In this document: positions 58,769 to 64,000 of the stretch, one piece after another
Position numbering within the stretch: position 1 is the first letter of the stretch
Layout: each line of letters opens with the position of its first letter
Origin: Isoetes taiwanensis
Taxonomy: Eukaryota > Streptophyta > Lycopodiopsida > Isoetales > Isoetaceae
Direction: 5' to 3'
DNA length: 64,000 bases
Assembly (NCBI GenBank): GCA_021234155.1
Contig: JAJEKV010000053.1
Span: 8,509,424 to 8,573,423, forward strand
Notes under the pieces: generated by a model
Told to the model about the DNA's origin: nothing
What the model saw: only the letters and a program-made list of their open reading frames with translations
Databases searched by the model: none
Position numbers and translations under genes: made by a program

Positions 58769-59532
58769 CTAAGCAATAGACAATTTCTTATTGATCGCGA
58801 ACTCACTAAACTTTATATTACACTCTTGCCTATAGCCAACCCTAATGCCATCAATGGAATAATGAAAGTCCAATGCAATCTTTTCCATCTCCATTAGCAC
58901 TCTTAGTTCTGATAATGGCCATTTGGCTTCCATTTGTATCTGTATAAATGACTTCCTCCCCTCGCCATACTCGAATATCTAGCACATCAGTCAGAGTGTT
59001 TGTTATGGTCCTCAAATGGCTCCTAATAAGATGTGGACCCTCTCTTTTTCTGTTTCCTGCATTCTAATTGACAATTAACATATAAATACTATTTTGGAAG
59101 AAAGTATCTGAACTTAAAAGAGGACTTAACTATGCGGCACTCTGTAAGTTGACCGGATGATTCGTGGAATCGAACGCCCCACGAGGAACCGAAAAATAGG
59201 CCATCCACAAACTCAGCAGGGGGCAAAAAGCACGTATATGTCTTCAGGGCTTTTCAAACTTCCTGGGCCATCTGGAATATGTTAGCAAATACCTCAAATG
59301 GTGTGAAGACTTTGGAACTCATTATCACACCTTCGTTTTCAGACATCCCCGCTTGTACCTCGTCCGCCAGGCATTTCTTCATTGCAATTACATTGTTCTC
59401 ATTAGTTTGTGGCTTACACAGTTCACTTAAAGGGGGCAATTCAACCAGCCTCAAGCTAGGTCTCCTAACCTTTACAGTGTAATCATGCTCGTAAAACCAG
59501 ATGCCCATATCTTGCAATGTCACAGCATCCAT
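58769..59532 (-). pseudogene. Unrecognised gene X upstream of the H3-like gene
   Basis: From ATG 59532 (MDAVTLQDMGIWFYEHDYTV) to a stop at 59254, then collinear-looking pieces in other frames: FVDGLFFGSSWGVRFHESSG (about 59190), LDIRVWRGEEVIYTDTNGSQ (about 58960) and HYSIDGIRVGYRQECNIKF ending at 58769. The first piece may extend upstream in another frame (VVPAESIISIPVVYHIDIGH, about 59600). No family recognised. Same strand and spacing as the H3-like gene and gene Y, suggesting one cluster or element. Confidence 0.4.
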
Positions 59533-60070
59533 ACTTGGAAAAGGACATGCCCAATGTCTATGTGGTAGACGACAGGGATACTAATAATGCTTTCGGCCGG
59601 AACGACATCCTCGAAGTCTGATAAACATAAACCTGCACAAAAATTATGTTTGTAAAGACGAGGCCACAAAATAAACGAAAGATAAGAAGATCACACGACG
59701 TGAAATTGGTCGTACCCGCTTACATAGCTGACAGTCAGCTTCGCATCGTGTGATCCACTTAAGGTGGTTACCATTTGAGCGTAATTTTAGAAAACTATTT
59801 TTGGTGGAGATAGACTCTTTTGCCACATCAGAAGGGGTGTATGCATGTCATATTATCATACTTTCCACTTTCCGGCCGCTAGAATCCAACTTGAACTCTT
59901 TTACCCTCCCTATCCAATGGGTCCGCACGTCTGCTCGCCATTGCCGCTTAACTCTATGCTTGCCCCTCGTTGATGGCAGCATACTCACTCACAAACCTAT
60001 AGAGACAAAACTTTCCACTTCTTCACACGATGGGAAAAATAAAACAGTGCTAGTGTGCACAAGATGGTGA

Positions 60071-60940
60071 AAATGAAACAGAGATTGTACAGTCTACTAT
60101 GCAACTAGCAATCCTCAAAGAAATGGACAAGCATTAGGGTATGCAGTCAGTGGATAAAACAGAACCCAGGGGAAAAGTAGTCTAACAGATGGAGACCCAA
60201 AAGAAATGCACATTTGCAAAGACTGATAAACAAGACCTGGGGACTCATTTACATTATTCAAAATTCTCCAAATAAACATAGAAATCATCACTTTGCTTTG
60301 CAAAAGAACTCCATAGGATTTTTTTTTCTTTTTTATTTTGAAGGCACGGTGGGTTTTTTATGTTTTATTTAAAAAAGATACATAAAGTAAATTAGTGAAT
60401 AAATCACTTGGAGGCATGTCCAACAATTGACATAACCTCTATGCTGCAGATAATAGCTCATTAGCAGCATTACTAGAAAAAAATTAAGCATTCAATACTT
60501 ATGAAAAAATGTTAAGAAGATGTATACACAAAAGACCAGATAAGTTCAGATGATTTCCTACAACCTCAAACGTCATTCAACAGCATCAATCAGATCTTGC
60601 ATAATTAAGTCAGCAACTGCAGTGTTTCCAAATATACAAAGCATCTGAGGAAAAGGAGGTGAAGTCAAGGAATAAGAGTATGCGAGCCTCTCTGCTGCCA
60701 TTTGTGAAATAACTGTATGAAAAAGGGCAAAAGGGCTTCAAATTATTGAACATCCATACTTCCTTTCTGTTTAGCATTTTCTGTAAGGCCATAGCATGAA
60801 CCACCTCATGTTTCAGAATAATCATAGTTTCTGCTACCTCACACCTTGTCATCATGTCTTGTCCCCATCTAGATGGAGCTCCAGCCTCAATCAGTCTCTT
60901 CATTTGTTCTGTGAAGCAAACCATTTGTGTCAGTTAGCAA
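60071..60940. other. Insert within or beside LINE B; no recognised gene
   Basis: AT-rich. A minus frame at 60924-60610 (EQMKRLIEAGAPSRWGQDMM, TMIILKHEVVHAMALQKML) looks protein-like over its first 55 residues but matches no family I know. Possibly a captured exon that interrupts LINE B. Confidence 0.35.
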
Positions 60941-62399
60941 TCAAAAGAAGAAATTAAAATTTCCAATGAATTTCCCAATTCGATATATCCCACTCCTTAT
61001 CATAACTTTTTCCATAGGAATACCATTAACTCCAGGACACGTTTTCTTCAAAAGGAAGGTAGCATCTGCGAAATCATTCACTATAATCTCTACTTCTAGA
61101 GTAGCTCTTTGCTCCACAGATATAATAGGATGTATCTTTGCAAGTAATGCCTCCTGAAAATCTGATTGAAAGGAAAGGCGACGAGAAGAAAAAAAAGGAA
61201 GAAAAATGGCCATGCAGAAAGAACCTAAGTTGCTCAGGATTAGAGATTAGAGACCCATCTTGAACTTGAAGAGACACCATCGCAGAAGCTTGTCTCCAAA
61301 TTTTTGCAGCCCTGAAAAAGAAGCATGTGCAGCGATCCCCCTCTTTGAACCGTTGCAGGCCCACTTTAACTCGAGCATGATGAACTTACTCAGCTTCCAT
61401 CTGTCTAATGCTAGGAAGAATCTGCTTTTCCTCCTGGGAATCTGATGGTACAACAGACCTGCAAGCCATTAACTATTGGTACAAAGCAATCAGAATCCCT
61501 CGATTAGCAACAACTCGCTGACGACTCTAGTTCTTAGCGAAGGATTTCACGGCAGCCAGAACATCAACAATCTCAGCCATTCCTTTCCTTCTCACAAATG
61601 CAGAGGACCAGGCTTGTCTGCATCCATTCTTAAACTCTTCATCCTTCAAGTATGAAGTGTTTAACTTTAAATACATCTTGGTCCTGCTATGCGCCCCATC
61701 CTGAGATATTGCGGATTGTGATCTGAAATAAAGCTATCAAGCATGTTTTGGCGAGAGAAATTATGCAAATATGTAGCTGCCAATGCATTATAATATCCCC
61801 TGTCATGACGTGCATATGCTCTACCAGCTCCAAGCCAGCCATTGCACCAAGTGAAGGTTCCATCGCCATCTATCTCTATCAAACCACAGTTATGCATCAA
61901 GTGCTGCCACTGTTCACGTTCAAAGCCTTGGACGATCCTTGATCCTCTACCGCACCGATCAACTTCCAACTCCACTATATTGAAGTCACCCACCAACAAC
62001 CATGATATATGAGCCCCCAATCAAACTAGTTTGGATCTCAAAGCAGCCCAGAGTGCACCTCTCTGATGAGGTCTATTGTGCGCATATACATTCACTAGTC
62101 CCCACTCTTATCTCTTATCAAAACACTTGATAATGATCCACTGAACAAATCTGTCAGCATGAGTGAATGTGACGGCTATATCATGTAAGGAACCCCGATT
62201 TTGCCGAGTCTGCTGCACCCACCAAGACGTTATATTGCCTACCTACCACAGAAGCTACCTTTTGCACATCCTCCTTTTTGCATTTGTGCTCTTGTAAATA
62301 ATAGAAATCTGAATTCAACCTAGCAAGAGCGATGGAAAGTCTGCTCCTTTTGGTTGGGGAAGAAGTAACACCCCGAACATTCTAGGAAACCAGCTTCAT
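60941..62399 (-). pseudogene. LINE B ORF2: endonuclease to start of RT
   Basis: ORF2 begins near ATG 62399 (MKLVS.NVRG, the EN start) and continues LQEHKCKKEDVQKV, WIIIKCFDK, VNVYAHNR, LLVGDFNIVELEVDRCGRG, FTWCNG and SFISDHNPQYL. The linker QRFKEGDRCTCFFFRAAKIW follows, and CPGVNGIPME (start of RT, about 61020) comes before the copy ends. EN motifs GDFN and SDH are kept, unlike the copy at 1-1470. Several stops and frameshifts. The RT domain is missing. Confidence 0.85.
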
Positions 62400-63105
62400 A
62401 ATGCAGGGGGGTCTGGTGGCCGGTGTTCCAAATCCATGGAGTCACTATTAGCACATGATGCTTCCACCTGATTAGTCCAGATGATGCAGGAAGGGTTATA
62501 ACAATGGTAGCCACTGCTAGTTCAGTAGGAGTAGCACACTCAGCAAGAAGAGATTGTGGTGCAATAGTGTTTCTCCAACGGGCAACTCTTTTCATATGAG
62601 GGATGGACCACTCACCACGAGATGCTTCTAATCGTTCTTGTTTGCGAGCAATGACTATAAGCCTCTCACATTGCTCATCAGAAAGTATCTTGGGACGCAG
62701 AGGAGGAGGAAGGAGAGGGAGGAAGAGGAGCAGGAATGGACACAGGAGCAGGGGCAGGCTGGCTAGAATCTGAAGTTGCCAAGACTAGAGAGGGAGCAGA
62801 AAAAGATGGAGAAACCTGACCATGGATTGTAGATAGCAAAGAAAGGTGTTCTTCTAATGCGAAAACTAGAGAATGCCTCAACATCAGGAAATGTCTGCAA
62901 GCTCAGGACCATTAAGTAACGACAAACCATATTTGAAGAACAGTGGACTACTTTTGACAACAACAGATTTTGGGAGAGATGCATCAGCTGGAAGAGAGAC
63001 ACAAATACGAGGACCATTCACAATAGAATGAGCAAGATGGAGACCCAACTGTATCTCATGGGAATTGCGCTCTTGTTGGCTAGCTGCCAAAGCAGCTGCT
63101 CGATT
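62400..63105 (-). pseudogene. LINE B ORF1 region, Pro/Ser-rich
   Basis: Minus-strand pieces ASQQERNSHEIQLGLHLAHS with VNGPRICVSLPADASLPKSV, then a Pro/Ser-rich stretch (PVSIPAPLPPSPSSSSASQD), upstream of ORF2. Position and composition suggest the gag-like ORF1, but I see no zinc knuckle. Confidence 0.45.
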
Positions 63106-64000
63106 TTAGCATGGCCACCCATTTTGCCAAATAAGTTTCACCAACCTTTTTCTCTGTAAGTCATTCTCAATGCCCCAAGATTCCGCTTTTCTAAACAATT
63201 TGGACACTTTATTTCCAGCAATTGCTAGCATGATTCTCCTTATTTTACGGGTAAAAGCAAAGGAGTCATATTGCCCCGAGTCACCAAATCTCCAGCTCCA
63301 TTGGAGGGGGTCCCATTCTAATTGCTCTGAGTTGCAATTTCTGAAGACAAACAGATTAACATTCTGCCCCTTTTTCACTTCTGGGTCTGTGTGCATGTAT
63401 TTTCCTTGCAGATCGATGATTCTGACTTTTCTTTGGGTGCTTACTGCTAATGGCAGCACTTGGATCTCAGGAACCACTTTCTGGTCAATGATGCCTTGCT
63501 CATCAGCTGTAAATCTGAAGCCCCTGTTGTCTACACTTTCAGGTATGAACTATACTTCTCTTTTGTTGTTATTGTCTAATTCTGGATTTTAGCTCCATTT
63601 TTCAAAATCCATGGCATTCTGTGTGGCTATTTCAGCCCACCCATCTGTTACTGCCTCCATCCGGATTTCAATATCATTTATGATTCTTTTTCTTGGGCAC
63701 TGTCCCAGAAGTTGTGTGGTCCTTTGAAGGATCTGCTCCCTGGTTGGCCTTATCAGCTTGTCCAAGTCCTCCAATAGTCTTATCCCTTTCTTGTGCAGCC
63801 ATCTCCATCCCCTTTTAAATATGTCTTCCCCTAATTGCTGACCTTTGAATTTAATTCGAGGGTTATGGTATAATAGCTGTTTTCTGAGCTTATTAGGAGT
63901 GATTTGCTCCTTCTGCTGAAGCAAGGGCTTGAACTCCTCCCAAAGGTTGAAGATTCCTCTGGAGAACCCTTGTAGCCCCTTATCTTTTAATGGGCAATTA
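63106..64000 (-). mobile_element. LINE C fragment, ORF2 C terminus
   Basis: Runs in from the right edge. It encodes GFSRGIFNLWEEFKPLLQQK, LLYHNPRIKFKGQQLGEDIF, RGWRWLHKKGI and DIEIRMEAVTDGWAEIA (post-RT region). It then has VVPEIQVLPLAVSTQRKVRI, WDPLQWSWRFGDSG and YDSFAFTRKIRRIMLA (pre-zf-RVT region), with a stop at 63106. One frame change lies between 63589 and 63477. Family distinct from LINEs A and B. Confidence 0.75.

Overview
The window is nuclear DNA of a land plant, in a transposon-dense, gene-poor region. Plant origin is shown by a BYPASS1/ROH1-type gene, a PLS-type pentatricopeptide-repeat (PPR) relic, plant-type LINE zinc-finger ends, spliced genes with GT..AG introns and plant LTR-retrotransposon primer-binding sites. 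A fatty-acid 2-hydroxylase that still carries a cytochrome-b5 domain (which, as far as I know, flowering plants lack), together with large unclassified DNA transposons, points to a seed-free lineage such as a fern. That assignment is inference.

Layout. 1-1470: EN fragment of LINE family B (minus). 1675-5437: nearly full-length decayed LINE (minus). 5591-9853: PIF/Harbinger element with convergent Myb-like and DDE transposase genes. 11530-12606: intact single-exon BYPASS1-like gene. 15346-24728: 9.4-kb TIR transposon T1. 27139-29280: minus-strand LTR retrotransposon remnant (LTR, primer-binding site, partial gag). 29284-44128: about 14.8 kb bounded by two ~1.5-kb direct repeats (probable LTRs), holding HOP/STI1 and DExH-helicase gene fragments, a 673-bp near-perfect foldback and a nested 5.9-kb TIR transposon, T2 (34941-40846). 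45589-46952: ~0.65-kb segment in two tandem copies. 47420-47721: MITE-like element. 48162-49814: eight-exon fatty-acid 2-hydroxylase gene with a 216-bp triple repeat behind it. 53000-54100: LINE tail and PPR relic. 55469-59640: minus-strand group of unfamiliar genes including a histone H3-like gene. 60941-64000: two LINEs (minus).

The most unusual region is T1. Its two divergent genes are a DUF7869-type transposase (plus) and a multi-exon gene joining a ParB-like domain to a beta-class N4/N6 DNA methyltransferase with motif IV ADIPYGF and motif I DAFSGSGTT (minus). The intergenic region and most introns of the methyltransferase gene hold 28 exact copies, plus about 6 variants, of the 12-bp palindrome TATAAATTTATA, usually as GGTATAAATTTATACC, spaced near 21, 28 or 31 bp. 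I saw no exact copy outside T1. A ParB-like methyltransferase, a transposase and an iterated palindrome within one set of TIRs is my main candidate for an undescribed system. Both genes now carry frameshifts or stops, so this copy is probably not autonomous.

The second standout is the H3-like gene at 57775-58604. It has an N terminus nearly identical to the H3 tail (MARTKQTTR), a long linker, an H3 histone fold with a lengthened loop 1 and a novel C-terminal tail. It lies between two unrecognised minus-strand genes that share an upstream motif. Apart from the two host genes (BYPASS1-like and FAH), nearly all recognisable coding sequence belongs to mobile elements or their relics.
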